A DNA stretch of 59,061 nucleotides from a virus: positions 1 through 59,061 of IMG/VR virus record IMGVR_UViG_3300045284_000289. One strand, 5' to 3'. The position numbers and the translations under genes are program-made. A model generated the notes under the pieces. The model had not been told where the DNA came from. It made no database searches and worked only from the letters and a program-made list of their open reading frames with translations. This document shows, in pieces, positions 7,103 to 14,456 of the stretch (position 1 is the first letter of the stretch; each line of letters starts with the position of its first letter).

Positions 7103-7128
7103 TGCCCCAAGCGTACCACGATGGGGCA
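7103..7128 (-). promoter_or_regulatory. Leftward promoter with TGCCCCA inverted repeat (P2)
   Basis: TGCCCCA (7103-7109) and TGGGGCA (7122-7128) flank a - strand TACGCT -10 (7115-7110) with 12 bases between the half-sites. The upstream half-site is 6 bases from the -10, as at the two related promoters. A repressor bound here would cover the -10. Confidence 0.7.
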
Positions 7129-7193
7129 CGGCGGGGCGCAGTGTCACCCGATCGGATCAACCCCCAAACCCAGATACGTCATAGTGATCACTC

Positions 7194-7526
7194 GTGAGCG
7201 AACCCCCCAGCGACTACGACCGTGGCGTCATCGCCGGCGCGATCGAGACCAGGCTGGCCGGCCACGACCGGCACTTCGAAGCGATCAACGGATCTCTAGC
7301 CCGGGTGGCGGACGAACTACACGACCTCAAGCTCGCCATGCAACGCCTCGCAGATCAGGCCGTCGCCCGTGATGCGACGGTCATCACCACCGCCGCTGCC
7401 CTGAAGGATGCCGAGGAGGTCCGCCGTCACACCGCTGACCAGAGGTGGTCGCCGTGGCAAAAAGCGTTCGCCGTCATCGCCGCTGTGGGGGTGCTGGTCG
7501 GCTTGTACTTCGCCCTGCGCGGCTGA
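7194..7526 (+). CDS. Coiled-coil protein with a C-terminal membrane anchor, 110 aa
   Basis: GTG start. Residues about 30-75 are heptad-like (SLARVADELHDLKLAMQRLA), and the last 20 residues form one membrane segment (FAVIAAVGVLVGLYFALRG). It is the only rightward gene in a leftward region and has its own terminator, so it is a single-gene unit. Such a tail-anchored form could act at the membrane, for example in lysis control or superinfection exclusion; this is a guess. Confidence 0.7.
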   Translation: MSEPPSDYDRGVIAGAIETRLAGHDRHFEAINGSLARVADELHDLKLAMQRLADQAVARDATVITTAAALKDAEEVRRHTADQRWSPWQKAFAVIAAVGVLVGLYFALRG

Positions 7527-7570
7527 CCAGGTGCATAGTGGTGACCGGGCGGACACACGCCCCGCACAGC

Positions 7571-7607
7571 GAGAGCCCAGCCCCCGTCCCAAGGGGGCTG
7601 GGCTCTC
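7571..7607. terminator. Bidirectional hairpin terminator
   Basis: GAGAGCCCAGCCCCC pairs perfectly with 7593-7607. It lies between the convergent 7194 and 7624 genes and can serve both. Confidence 0.85.
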
Positions 7608-7623
7608 GCGTCGGGCGGCCTGG

Positions 7624-8076
7624 TCAGCAGAGCGGGCAGGCCGGGTCACCGTCCGGGAAGACGCACTTCTTCGGCGTGCACGGGTGCATGCGCGGCGCCA
7701 CGATCCGGGTGTGGATGCCGTCGGGGCCGGCGGAGATCTCGGTGACGATCCCACGCGGGTTGATCTTCAACGCGAAGGCGTGAAGCTCGTCGATCGTCAT
7801 CGTGTCGCAGGGTCCGAAGGTGGGGTCCTGGCCGCCGGCCGGCAGGTTCGCCGTGGTGGGCGTGCACTCCTGCGCGCGGACAGCGAGTAGCTCGCCCTCA
7901 TGGACGGGCCGGTTCACCACCGCCGTGCCGCCCTCGGACGGCACGGCCACGAGGTAGTACGTGCCCGTGCCGGTGGTGGGGACGATGTCGTGGATGGTGC
8001 AGAGGCGTGCACCCCAGTACACCTCCTGGCCGGGGGTGTACTTCGCGTCCGCGTGGGGAGTGATCGTGGTGGTCAT
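7624..8076 (-). CDS. QEVYWG-family protein with cysteine-rich tail, 150 aa
   Basis: The N-terminal 60 residues are homologous to the 6816 product (QEVYWGARLCTIHD). A second domain (TMTIDELHAFALKINPRGIV) follows. The tail has six Cys (CTPKKC, CPLC and others), likely zinc-binding. Start ATG 8076. The added domains suggest a fusion. Function unknown. Confidence 0.7.
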   Translation of the reverse strand: MTTTITPHADAKYTPGQEVYWGARLCTIHDIVPTTGTGTYYLVAVPSEGGTAVVNRPVHEGELLAVRAQECTPTTANLPAGGQDPTFGPCDTMTIDELHAFALKINPRGIVTEISAGPDGIHTRIVAPRMHPCTPKKCVFPDGDPACPLC

Positions 8077-8260
8077 GGGATGACTGCTCCGATACTTAGT
8101 TGGGGGTCGCAACTGATCTAGTGGGGCTGGGTGGCAGGTCAGAAGTCGTTGTCTACCTCGAACGCCGTCTGTAGTCCCAAGCCATATTCATCGGCGTGCG
8201 GCATGCCCGGCCACGGGTCGCGGCCCTCGCGGTGCCGCTGATCTTGAAAGGACGACGGGG
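8077..8260. other. Leader region; possible 21-codon remnant
   Basis: It holds the upstream region of the 7624 gene. A 21-codon - strand frame (8139-8204) begins with MPHADEYGLGLQTAFEVD. The protein-like reading extends upstream (HREGRDPWPG) without a start codon, so it may be the remnant of a lost gene. Confidence 0.3.
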
Positions 8261-8755
8261 CTACAGCCCCACCAGCGCTGCCTCACGCAACGTCGCACGC
8301 TTACGGTCCAGCATCTCCGCCGCGTAGCCCCGCCACGTCGGGCCACCGTCACGGCCCACCTCGTGGGCCCACATCGCGTGCCGGTGCACGTACTCGTAGG
8401 TCAGCTCGGCCTGCACCCACTGCGACTCGGCCGGCTCCCCGGTCTCCGGCAGGCCGTAGTGGCGCAGCATCCGACGGGCGTCCGCCGCTTCCGTGCGCAG
8501 CTTCTGCGTGGCCCACCGGGCGGACTGGAGGATCTCCCGGCCGCCGCCCTTGACCCGCATACCGCGGGCGGTCAGCGCGCGGGCGGCGCATGTGGACCCG
8601 TAGTAGGTGATCTCCTCCTCGTTGCCGTCGACGTCCAGGATGGCTAGGACCACGGTCGCCCTCAGGTCCGCCTTGCCGCACTTCTGGCACTCAACGCACT
8701 CGTCGGTGGTGCCGACGTACCGGAAGGTGGGGGCGGTGGTCGTGGGGGTGGCCAT
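8261..8755 (-). CDS. Zinc-binding hypothetical phage protein, 164 aa
   Basis: The N-terminal domain has CVECQKCGKADL (CxxCxxC) and a later STCAARAL, four Cys suited to a zinc ribbon over beta strands (RATVVLAILDVDGNEEEITY). A long helical region follows. Proteins of this layout recur in actinophage accessory regions, as far as I can recall, without known function. Start ATG 8755. Confidence 0.7.
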   Translation of the reverse strand: MATPTTTAPTFRYVGTTDECVECQKCGKADLRATVVLAILDVDGNEEEITYYGSTCAARALTARGMRVKGGGREILQSARWATQKLRTEAADARRMLRHYGLPETGEPAESQWVQAELTYEYVHRHAMWAHEVGRDGGPTWRGYAAEMLDRKRATLREAALVGL

Positions 8756-8794
8756 GGGGTTCTCCGGTGGTGAGGTGGGGTGAGGGGAGGGGGT

Positions 8795-8818
8795 GGCCCC
8801 CCGGTTGCCCGGGGGGCC
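8795..8818 (-). terminator. Hairpin terminator after the 8825 gene
   Basis: GGCCCCCCGG pairs with CCGGGGGGCC around a 4-base loop, seven bases past the 8825 stop. No U-run; read-through into 8261-8755 is possible. Confidence 0.6.
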
Positions 8819-8824
8819 GGTCGG

Positions 8825-9019
8825 CTAGCGCCAGACGCTGACCGGGCGGGTGGAGGACCGCCAGGGGGACCAGCCGCCGCCCTGGTAGAGGTAGGCCCGG
8901 GTCTCGTCGGTGGCGGTGTTGTGCTCGACCTCGGTGACCATGTAGCCGTCCAGGATGTTGCCGATCTGGATCTCGCCCCAGGTGATGGCGGTCTTGGCGA
9001 GGTGGGCGGTGAGGTTCAT
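8825..9019 (-). CDS. Hypothetical protein, 64 aa
   Basis: ATG 9019 follows an AGAGAGG ribosome site. The predicted beta-rich sequence (GEIQIGNILDGYMVTEVEHN) ends with WSPWRSSTRPVSVWR. It is first downstream of the third TGCCCCA-operator promoter. No family recognised. Confidence 0.65.
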   Translation of the reverse strand: MNLTAHLAKTAITWGEIQIGNILDGYMVTEVEHNTATDETRAYLYQGGGWSPWRSSTRPVSVWR

Positions 9020-9040
9020 CGGGGGGCCTCTCTCTTGGTG

Positions 9041-9076
9041 TGCCCCAAGTCTAGCACAGTGGGGCACACTGGGGCG
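9041..9076 (-). promoter_or_regulatory. Leftward promoter with TGCCCCA inverted repeat (P3)
   Basis: TGCCCCA (9041-9047) and TGGGGCA (9060-9066) flank a - strand TAGACT -10 (9053-9048) with the same 12-base spacing as P2. A further TGGGGCG lies at 9070. It drives 8825 and possibly 8261, and lies opposite the divergent RHH gene at 9148. Confidence 0.7.
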
Positions 9077-9103
9077 CAAGACCACCCGATTGGAGTAACT
9101 TGC

Positions 9104-9141
9104 CCCCATATGGGGCTCGACGACGCTCAACATGGTACATT
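9104..9141 (+). promoter_or_regulatory. Leaderless promoter and CCCC/GGGG palindrome for the 9148 gene
   Basis: TACATT (9136-9141) matches TANNNT and ends 6 bases before ATG 9148, which would put the transcription start at the ATG. CCCCATATGGGG (9104-9115), a perfect palindrome related to the TGCCCCA operators, lies about 20 bases upstream of the -10. Confidence 0.6.
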
Positions 9142-9147
9142 GTGCCC

Positions 9148-9378
9148 ATGCCAAGACGACCCACCCCCAAGCCCGAGCCCGAGCTTGAATCCAAGCCCGA
9201 TCCCAATGACACCCGGCTCAACGTCCGCCTGGACCAGGGCCCCGGCCGACTGTTCCGCGAAGCCGCCGAAGCACTCGGCATCGACAAGACCGCACTCACC
9301 CGCATGATCGTCACCAGCTACAACACCGGCGCCCCCATGCCACGCAATCCACTGCTCACCACCACCCAGGAGCGGTAA
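9148..9378 (+). CDS. Ribbon-helix-helix regulator candidate, 76 aa
   Basis: After a Pro/Glu-rich arm, residues about 22-60 (TRLNVRLDQGPGRLFREAAE, then ALGIDKTALTRMIV) match an Arc/MetJ-type strand-helix-helix. The ATG is probably leaderless. It is divergent from P3 and begins the long rightward operon, the classical place for an autoregulator. It is my best candidate to bind the TGCCCCA operators at 6.7, 7.1 and 9.05 kb. Confidence 0.65.
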   Translation: MPRRPTPKPEPELESKPDPNDTRLNVRLDQGPGRLFREAAEALGIDKTALTRMIVTSYNTGAPMPRNPLLTTTQER

Positions 9379-9383
9379 CAGCC

Positions 9384-9614
9384 GTGACCGCGTCCACCCC
9401 CACGCGCACCGTCCGCCTGTGGGTCACCACGAACGGCGACGACCTCCTCACCGTCACCCCCACCACCACCGGCGTCCAGAAAACCCCCGCCGCCCTGCTC
9501 ACCCTCCACGGCGACGACGGCCTGAAGATCGAGGCAGTGGTGTCACGGTCAGAGGTGATCCGGCTCCGCGCCCGCCTGGCCCGCTGGCTACGAGAGGAAG
9601 CACCCCATGCCTGA
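9384..9614 (+). CDS. Hypothetical protein, 76 aa
   Basis: GTG start 5 bases after the RHH gene. Predicted beta-rich N-terminal half (TVRLWVTTNGDDLLTVTP) and helical end (EVIRLRARLARWLREE). Overlaps the next gene. No family recognised. Confidence 0.65.
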   Translation: MTASTPTRTVRLWVTTNGDDLLTVTPTTTGVQKTPAALLTLHGDDGLKIEAVVSRSEVIRLRARLARWLREEAPHA

Positions 9615-9801
9615 CCACCTGTCCCCGACCCCTGACCTACCCCTGACGGCGCACGAGGCACTCGACAGGGAGTTCGACGCCATGCGCGGCGTGGTAGCGG
9701 CGGTACGCCCGCTCACCCCCGCCGCGCGGGAACGCGTGCTGCACTGGGCGTTGGACACCTCCCGCGCCAACGAACAGTCCACTGTGAACGGTCGGGAGTG
9801 A
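9607..9801 (+). CDS. Small helical protein, 64 aa
   Basis: The core ALDREFDAMRGVVAAVRPLT, then AARERVLHWALDTSRA, resembles VLDQELAAMRTIDVTLSRLD, then ARTRVVTWASARVAA, in the 10050 product, so the two share a helical domain. Overlaps its upstream neighbour by 8 bases. Confidence 0.65.
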   Translation: MPDHLSPTPDLPLTAHEALDREFDAMRGVVAAVRPLTPAARERVLHWALDTSRANEQSTVNGRE

Positions 9802-9808
9802 CGGACCT

Positions 9809-9973
9809 GTGCCCACCTTTCCGTGCGGGCACGGCTATCCCGACCGCCTAGACTGTCCCCTCTGCGCCCCTTGGCAGGTCACCCGATGCCTAGTGCAGCT
9901 CCCACCCGGTCGCACCGACCCGCTGCTGTTCGCCGAGATCCTGTTCGTCCCTGCGCTACAGGTAGCAGCGTGA
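9809..9973 (+). CDS. Small zinc-motif protein, 54 aa
   Basis: GTG 9809. The sequence begins PTFPCGHGYPDRLDCPLCAP, a C-x-H...C-x2-C zinc arrangement. A hydrophobic C-terminal half (DPLLFAEILFVPALQVAA) follows. The TGA overlaps the next ATG (TGATG). No family recognised, but coupling and motif make it a real gene. Confidence 0.65.
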   Translation: MPTFPCGHGYPDRLDCPLCAPWQVTRCLVQLPPGRTDPLLFAEILFVPALQVAA

Positions 9974-10053
9974 TGCCGGCGCCCTGCCCGCACAACAATG
10001 ACCCGTTGACCTGCCTGATCTGCAACACCCACCACCACCAGGAGCCCCGATGA
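9973..10053 (+). CDS. Zinc-knuckle-like peptide, 26 aa
   Basis: The peptide begins MPAPCPHNNDPLTCLICNTH and ends HHQEPR, a single C-x-H, CxxC, HHH set that could hold one zinc. It overlaps both neighbours (TGATG upstream, ATGA downstream), which strongly suggests translation despite its size. Confidence 0.55.
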   Translation: MPAPCPHNNDPLTCLICNTHHHQEPR

Positions 10054-10535
10054 CCACCCCGTACAGCGAACCGTGGGAAGGCAAGACCCGTGCCCTCACC
10101 CCGGACTCGTCCACCCCCGCCAACTTCGGCGCCCCGCCGGTCAAGGACGTCCTGGACCAGGAGCTGGCCGCCATGCGCACGATCGACGTGACCCTGTCCA
10201 GGCTCGACCGGAGCGCACGCACCCGCGTGGTGACGTGGGCCTCCGCGCGGGTGGCCGCCCTGAACACGGGCCTGGCGAAACCGTCGACCCCCGCCGGCGA
10301 CACCCCGTGGCCCACCCACACCGTTGACGACATCGAGCCGTTGTCCCGCGACGAGACCGACGGCCTCGGCCCCGACTACGAGTGGCCCACCGTGTCCGTC
10401 TACCTCGGCCTGGTCGCCCCGATCCGCGACAGCGACGGCGACGAGTACACCGTCGCTCTGGCCCGGAAGTTCGCGGCTGAGTTGCTGTCCGCCGCTCACC
10501 GTGTCGAAACCCACGACCAGAAGCTGGCCCCGTGA
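10050..10535 (+). CDS. Two-part hypothetical protein, 161 aa
   Basis: Residues about 30-75 form the helical domain shared with the 9607 product. The second half (DYEWPTVSVYLGLVAPIRDS and onwards) is a different predicted alpha/beta region. Overlaps by ATGA upstream and 4 bases downstream. Function unknown. Confidence 0.7.
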   Translation: MTTPYSEPWEGKTRALTPDSSTPANFGAPPVKDVLDQELAAMRTIDVTLSRLDRSARTRVVTWASARVAALNTGLAKPSTPAGDTPWPTHTVDDIEPLSRDETDGLGPDYEWPTVSVYLGLVAPIRDSDGDEYTVALARKFAAELLSAAHRVETHDQKLAP

Positions 10536-10933
10536 CTGAACCTGACCTGGCCACCGTGCGGCAGCGCCTGGCCGCCGTGTCCGAGCCCAACGGACTCACC
10601 ACCGATCAGCGTAACCTTGTCGCGCTCTATGGCATCGCGGACGCGCTGCTGCTCCTACTCCCACCCGGCCCGCTCCCAGACAAGCACACCGTGGACGACA
10701 ATGCGCCGTACTACGGGACCGAGAGGACACCCGACGGCCGCGAATGGACGTGGCGCTGGGACTACGTGCGCGTCATGATGGACAACCCCGGGGACGAACC
10801 CGGCGACCAACGACCGATCCGGCTCGACACCGACGCGTGCCAATGGATGTCGGTAGGGGAAGCGGTAGGTATCGCGGCCGAGTTGCTGTCGGCTGCTGCA
10901 CGGGCCCGCGCAGCACAGACCGAAGGAACCTGA
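10532..10933 (+). CDS. Hypothetical protein, 133 aa
   Basis: Helical N terminus (LATVRQRLAAVSEPNG), then an acidic, Trp-rich central region (EWTWRWDYVRVMMDNPGDEP). No family recognised. Overlaps both neighbours. Confidence 0.65.
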   Translation: MTEPDLATVRQRLAAVSEPNGLTTDQRNLVALYGIADALLLLLPPGPLPDKHTVDDNAPYYGTERTPDGREWTWRWDYVRVMMDNPGDEPGDQRPIRLDTDACQWMSVGEAVGIAAELLSAAARARAAQTEGT

Positions 10934-11076
10934 TGTGCCAGCGGGAAACCTGTGGTGACAGGAAGAACACGAACCGGTGGTGCGCGGCGTGTATCAGCCA
11001 CATCACCGAGGTTTCGTTAAAGGTCCACTTCGAACGCAACCACCCCGACCCCCGCATCCCCCGCCCGGTCGGCTAA
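10933..11076 (+). CDS. Small zinc-finger protein, 47 aa
   Basis: Begins MCQRETCGDRKNTNRWCAAC, followed by HITEVSLKVHFERNHPD. The four Cys and HxxxxH resemble a small zinc-binding domain. TGATG coupling to the preceding gene fixes the start. Confidence 0.65.
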   Translation: MCQRETCGDRKNTNRWCAACISHITEVSLKVHFERNHPDPRIPRPVG

Positions 11077-11105
11077 AACCCCACCCGTGGAAGGAAAACG
11101 TTGAC

Positions 11106-11900
11106 GTGGAACTGTTCCGCATGAACCGGGCCCGATGGCGGATGGCCGCCGGGTTCCTGGCCACCTACACCATCGCCTACGGTCTACCCGCCGCCGGCAT
11201 GCACTGGCTACTCCTCGGCACCCCCGCCTGGTGGACCACCCCTGCCGGGCTGATCGGTATCGGAACCGCCGTCATGTTCGCCCCGTTCTACTCCCCGCGT
11301 GACACGCGGTGGTTCCTGGCCCGGTGGCGGGCGGCAGGGGCGGGTGACCCGATGCCGGCGCGGGGCCCGGACCTCCCGAACCCGTGGTGGGTGTCCGGGG
11401 TCCGCCTGACCGCGTTAGCCCTTGTGGTGCTGCTGATACCGGCGTACGCGGTGTCCCTGTGGCTGTACATGGGCGATATGGCGTGGATGCATGGGGTGCC
11501 GTGGTTGACGTTGGTGGTGACGGTCCCGGCCTATGTGTGGCTGGTGGTGCGGTACCGGCAGCGGCAGGCCCGGTTGCGGCGGGAACGGGAGGCGCGCGCG
11601 GCCAGGGTGCCGTTTTCGATCACGTTCGGGCCTGAGGCGCGCATGTTCGTGAACGGCCAGGAGATCGCGGGCCGGGAGATCACGGTGCACGGCCATACGG
11701 ACGTGTTCGAGACGCGGGCCAGGGAACGGCTGTTGGGGTTGCGGGATGTGAGCTTGGACATGTTGGGCACCGTCGACAGCGACGCGGCGGGCGTGTTCGA
11801 GGCGTGGCCGTTGCGGTCACGCGATTCCCAGCCGCCAGCGCCACCAGCCAGCAACGACGACAACAACGACGATGGTGAGAAGGGGAGTGGCCGGTCATGA
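11106..11900 (+). CDS. Polytopic membrane protein with cytoplasmic domain, 264 aa
   Basis: The start is placed at GTG 11106, downstream of GGAAGG. Four hydrophobic segments are visible in the first 165 residues (about 12-34, 40-55, 100-122, 135-158). A basic stretch and a beta-rich cytoplasmic domain (RVPFSITFGPEARMFVNGQE) follow, and the tail is Asn/Asp-rich. No transporter or channel signature is recognised. Confidence 0.65.
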   Translation: MELFRMNRARWRMAAGFLATYTIAYGLPAAGMHWLLLGTPAWWTTPAGLIGIGTAVMFAPFYSPRDTRWFLARWRAAGAGDPMPARGPDLPNPWWVSGVRLTALALVVLLIPAYAVSLWLYMGDMAWMHGVPWLTLVVTVPAYVWLVVRYRQRQARLRREREARAARVPFSITFGPEARMFVNGQEIAGREITVHGHTDVFETRARERLLGLRDVSLDMLGTVDSDAAGVFEAWPLRSRDSQPPAPPASNDDNNDDGEKGSGRS

Positions 11901-12289
11901 CAGGCCCGAACACCGAGGACTGGGAGCGGCCCGCCGCGCTGGTCGAAGCCGAACACCGCGCCCGCCTGGAGACAGACCGCGCAGCTGAACTCAAGGGCAT
12001 CGCCACCGCCCGCTGGGAGCCCGCCTACCAGCCCACCGGGCCTGGGAAGCTCCCCGAGCTACTCGTGGGCCTGGACGGGTCCGTGTTGGCCCGGTTCATC
12101 GCGCGGGACCACTTGGCCGACCAGTGGCACGTGCTGCATGCCGGTGTGATGTTGTTGGGAGCGTCCAGGTACCGGTGTGGTCCTGGCACGGTGGTGCCCG
12201 GTGAAATGGTGTTCACCGCACCGGGGGTGCCGTCGTGGCAGGTACCGGTGGCGTGGTCGGTGAGTGACTACCGAGTCGGACGGGGCTAA
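11897..12289 (+). CDS. Hypothetical protein, 130 aa
   Basis: ATGA overlap with the membrane gene. Helical acidic N terminus (ALVEAEHRARLETDRAAELK) followed by a beta-rich half (RCGPGTVVPGEMVFTAPG). Could act with the upstream membrane protein. No family recognised. Confidence 0.65.
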   Translation: MTGPNTEDWERPAALVEAEHRARLETDRAAELKGIATARWEPAYQPTGPGKLPELLVGLDGSVLARFIARDHLADQWHVLHAGVMLLGASRYRCGPGTVVPGEMVFTAPGVPSWQVPVAWSVSDYRVGRG

Positions 12290-12293
12290 CACC

Positions 12294-12602
12294 GTGACCA
12301 CGCTCGAACTACGGCGCGCGGTGTGCGCCGTGTGTCTGGTCAACCACTCCATCCGACAGGACGGCACGGTCAACCCACACGGCCGGGGCGGTCAACGCTG
12401 CCCCGGCATGGGCCAACCGCCGATGGAGGGGACGATCCGGGTGGTGGGTGTCACGACCCGGGGGCCGTCCCCGCGGGGGAAGTGCCCGGAATGTCGGGTG
12501 GTGTGGCGGTTGCGGGCGAACGGCCGGTTGGGTGCCCATGGCCGGTACGCGGCGGCTGAGCGGTTGGGGGACTGTCCTGGTGTGGGTGGGGTGCCGCTGT
12601 GA
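12294..12602 (+). CDS. Double CxxC/DG zinc-finger protein, 102 aa (family A)
   Basis: Two copies of a module with CxxC, then (D/N)G about 10 residues on, then H, and CPG at the end. Copy 1: CAVCLVNHSIRQDGTVNPHG ... CPGMG. Copy 2: CPECRVVWRLRANGRLGAHG ... CPGVG. Each module can bind one zinc through C, C, H, C. At least four more genes (14124, 15257, 15803, 18108) encode the same module. GTG 12294 is preferred because GGACGGGG precedes it; GTG 12264 is possible. Confidence 0.75.
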   Translation: MTTLELRRAVCAVCLVNHSIRQDGTVNPHGRGGQRCPGMGQPPMEGTIRVVGVTTRGPSPRGKCPECRVVWRLRANGRLGAHGRYAAAERLGDCPGVGGVPL

Positions 12603-12626
12603 ACACGACGACCCGGAGGTGACCGC

Positions 12627-12797
12627 GTGACTATGTCCACAGTGGAGTTCGAGGGTGGCCCGTTGGACGGCACAGTCGTCACCGCGGCTTTCGACCCGTG
12701 GCCGCGGTTCGTGGTGGTCGGTGGCGTGTACCTGTTGGGCGACCGCAGGGACACCGCGCCCGGGGTGTGGCCGCTGGAGTGGCGGCCGGACACATGA
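12627..12797 (+). CDS. FxGGPxDG-type small protein, 56 aa
   Basis: GTG 12627 has GGAGG 8 bases upstream. The motif VEFEGGPLDGTVVTA followed by GGVYLLGDRRDT resembles FHGGPKDGHLEY and GVYLL in the 14913 product, so the two are relatives. Small beta-rich proteins with GGPxDG are, from memory, common in actinobacterial phages. Function unknown. Confidence 0.7.
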   Translation: MTMSTVEFEGGPLDGTVVTAAFDPWPRFVVVGGVYLLGDRRDTAPGVWPLEWRPDT

Positions 12798-13204
12798 TCA
12801 TCACTGTTCGTGTCTGCCGTGACTGCCGGAAGGACATGATTTCCGGGTGGTACTGGCGCAAGCACCTGGCGCTGCGTGTCTTGTACAAGTCCTACGCCGC
12901 ATACGGGATGTGCTCGGGGTGTTATCGCGTGGCGCTTCTGCGGGGGTCGCGTGACCCGGTCGTGCGGCAGTCGCGGTTGGTGCCGGCGGGTAACCCGTGT
13001 CGGGGCTGTGGGCGTGGGATGGCGCCGGCCCGGGTGGCGTACGACCTGGGGTTGGCGAAGCGGGGCGGGTATGGCATGTGCATCAGGTGTTACGTGCGGG
13101 CGCGGCGGCGTGGGACGTTGCCGGATCCGGCTCCCGCGCGGGGTGGGTTGGATGAGGTGGAGTTGGCTCGGTTGCGTGCGGCCGTGGGTCTTCCTGGACG
13201 GTGA
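12794..13204 (+). CDS. Tandem zinc-finger protein, 136 aa (family B)
   Basis: Two similar modules. The first is CRDCRKDM ... YGMCSGCYRVA and the second CRGCGRGMAP ... YGMCIRCYVRA. Each offers two CxxC pairs, as in a treble-clef finger. The protein ends with DEVELARLRAAVGLP. The 19130 product has the same layout and the same ending (AELARLRAIHGVG). Probably nucleic-acid binding. ATGA overlap fixes the start. Confidence 0.75.
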   Translation: MIITVRVCRDCRKDMISGWYWRKHLALRVLYKSYAAYGMCSGCYRVALLRGSRDPVVRQSRLVPAGNPCRGCGRGMAPARVAYDLGLAKRGGYGMCIRCYVRARRRGTLPDPAPARGGLDEVELARLRAAVGLPGR

Positions 13205-13215
13205 GAGGTGACGAC

Positions 13216-13737
13216 ATGATCGTGTATTGGCCGTGGGGTTTGACGATCGCGGGTTTGGTCACGGTGACGATATGGATGAACGGTCGTCACTGGCGGCCCG
13301 GGTGGCTGGTCGGTGCCGGCGCCCAGCTGGCCCAGATCGGGTTCGGTGCGGCCACGGGGATCTGGACGTTCTACTTCGCCGCGCTCCCGCTGGGCATGTT
13401 TCTCTGGAACTGGTGGAAACACCCCCAGCGTGAGAAGGCGTTGCGGCGCCGGTACGGCGGGGTGCTGGTCGACGTGGCCGGCACGGATCAGATGATCGTG
13501 ATGTCGCGGGGTGTGCTGGACCGGATGATCGAGTCCGCGCCGCGCGTCCCGGACCCGATCTCCATGCCCATGCGGGGTGAGCCGTGGCTGCTGCCCACAC
13601 CGAGGTTCGGGGACATCCTGAGCCACTTCGGGTCCTACGCCGAGTCGATCGCGGACATGGCCGACAAGGCGGGGAAGGACACGAACCCGCCGGCTGTCCC
13701 GAAGGACACGAGACCGGACGATGACGACCATGGCTGA
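13216..13737 (+). CDS. Membrane protein, 173 aa
   Basis: GAGAGGTG precedes ATG 13216. Two or three membrane segments lie in the first 70 residues (LTIAGLVTVTIWM; GAGAQLAQIGFGAATGIWTF; ALPLGMFLWNWW). A cytoplasmic domain and an acidic tail follow. The membrane part resembles the 13807 product in layout. Function unknown. Confidence 0.65.
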   Translation: MIVYWPWGLTIAGLVTVTIWMNGRHWRPGWLVGAGAQLAQIGFGAATGIWTFYFAALPLGMFLWNWWKHPQREKALRRRYGGVLVDVAGTDQMIVMSRGVLDRMIESAPRVPDPISMPMRGEPWLLPTPRFGDILSHFGSYAESIADMADKAGKDTNPPAVPKDTRPDDDDHG

Positions 13738-13810
13738 GGTTGTCGCGCTCGGCCTGGCCGGGCTGATCATTGTCTGGATAGGACTGTGGCAGAAAGGACA
13801 CCGCCGATGA
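13721..13810 (+). CDS. Tiny membrane protein, 29 aa
   Basis: From ATG 13721 (or ATG 13730): VVALGLAGLIIVWIGLWQ is one membrane segment, ending KGHRR. It overlaps the upstream gene end by 17 bases and the downstream start by ATGA, which argues that it is expressed. Confidence 0.5.
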   Translation: MTTMAEVVALGLAGLIIVWIGLWQKGHRR

Positions 13811-14127
13811 ACCCCTACGTGTTGGACGTTCTCTGGCTGGTCGCGACAGTGGCCAGTGTCGTGCTGTTCATGCGGGGCCGGCTGACGGCCGGGTGGTTCG
13901 CGTGGGGCGTCACGGTCGGCACGCAGGCTGTGTCCGCTGTGCTACAGGATGGCTGGTGGGGTTTGCTGTGGACGGTCCTGCCCATCGGGGTAGGAATACT
14001 CGCGGCCCGGTATATGTGGCGTTCACGCCGTGAACTGGCTGAGTTGAAGGCCCAGTTCCGCGAGAACGAACGACGACGGCACGCCGCCGCGCAGGCCATA
14101 CCCAACCCCAGGGAGGAACAACAGTGA
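13807..14127 (+). CDS. Membrane protein with coiled-coil tail, 106 aa
   Basis: ATG 13807 inside ATGA. Three membrane segments (about 5-22, 28-45, 50-68) precede a charged helix (RRELAELKAQFRENERRRHA). The layout resembles the N-terminal half of the 13216 product. Could be a scaffold or holin-like accessory; not assigned. Confidence 0.65.
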   Translation: MNPYVLDVLWLVATVASVVLFMRGRLTAGWFAWGVTVGTQAVSAVLQDGWWGLLWTVLPIGVGILAARYMWRSRRELAELKAQFRENERRRHAAAQAIPNPREEQQ

Positions 14128-14456
14128 CCGAGATCGTGAGAATGAGGGGGATCTGCCGCGCGTGCGGGATGCAACGCATGATCCGCAAGGACGGCGGCAT
14201 GGGCACCCACAACGCGTACGTCGACGGGGTCGTGAAGGTCGGCACCCCGTGTGCCGGGGTCGGGGTGGAACCAGCCGAAGGCACAGCGGTGCTGGACCAA
14301 CGGATCGTGCGGCCTGACGCGGTACCGCGTGCCGACTGCCCGGTGTGCGAGAAGTCCGTGGCTGCCCGCGCGGACGGCACCGCCGGTGTACACAGCCGGT
14401 TCCAGGGCACGCAGCGGCTCGGCCGCTGCCCGGGTGTGGGCGGGCCGGTCCGATGA
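14124..14456 (+). CDS. Double CxxC/DG zinc-finger protein, 110 aa (family A)
   Basis: GTGA overlap start. Module 1: CRACGMQRMIRKDGGMGTHN ... CAGVG. Module 2: CPVCEKSVAARADGTAGVHS ... CPGVG. The arrangement matches the 12294, 15257 and 18108 products. The repeated family suggests expansion by duplication. The ligand is unknown; RNA or DNA is plausible. Confidence 0.75.
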   Translation: MTEIVRMRGICRACGMQRMIRKDGGMGTHNAYVDGVVKVGTPCAGVGVEPAEGTAVLDQRIVRPDAVPRADCPVCEKSVAARADGTAGVHSRFQGTQRLGRCPGVGGPVR

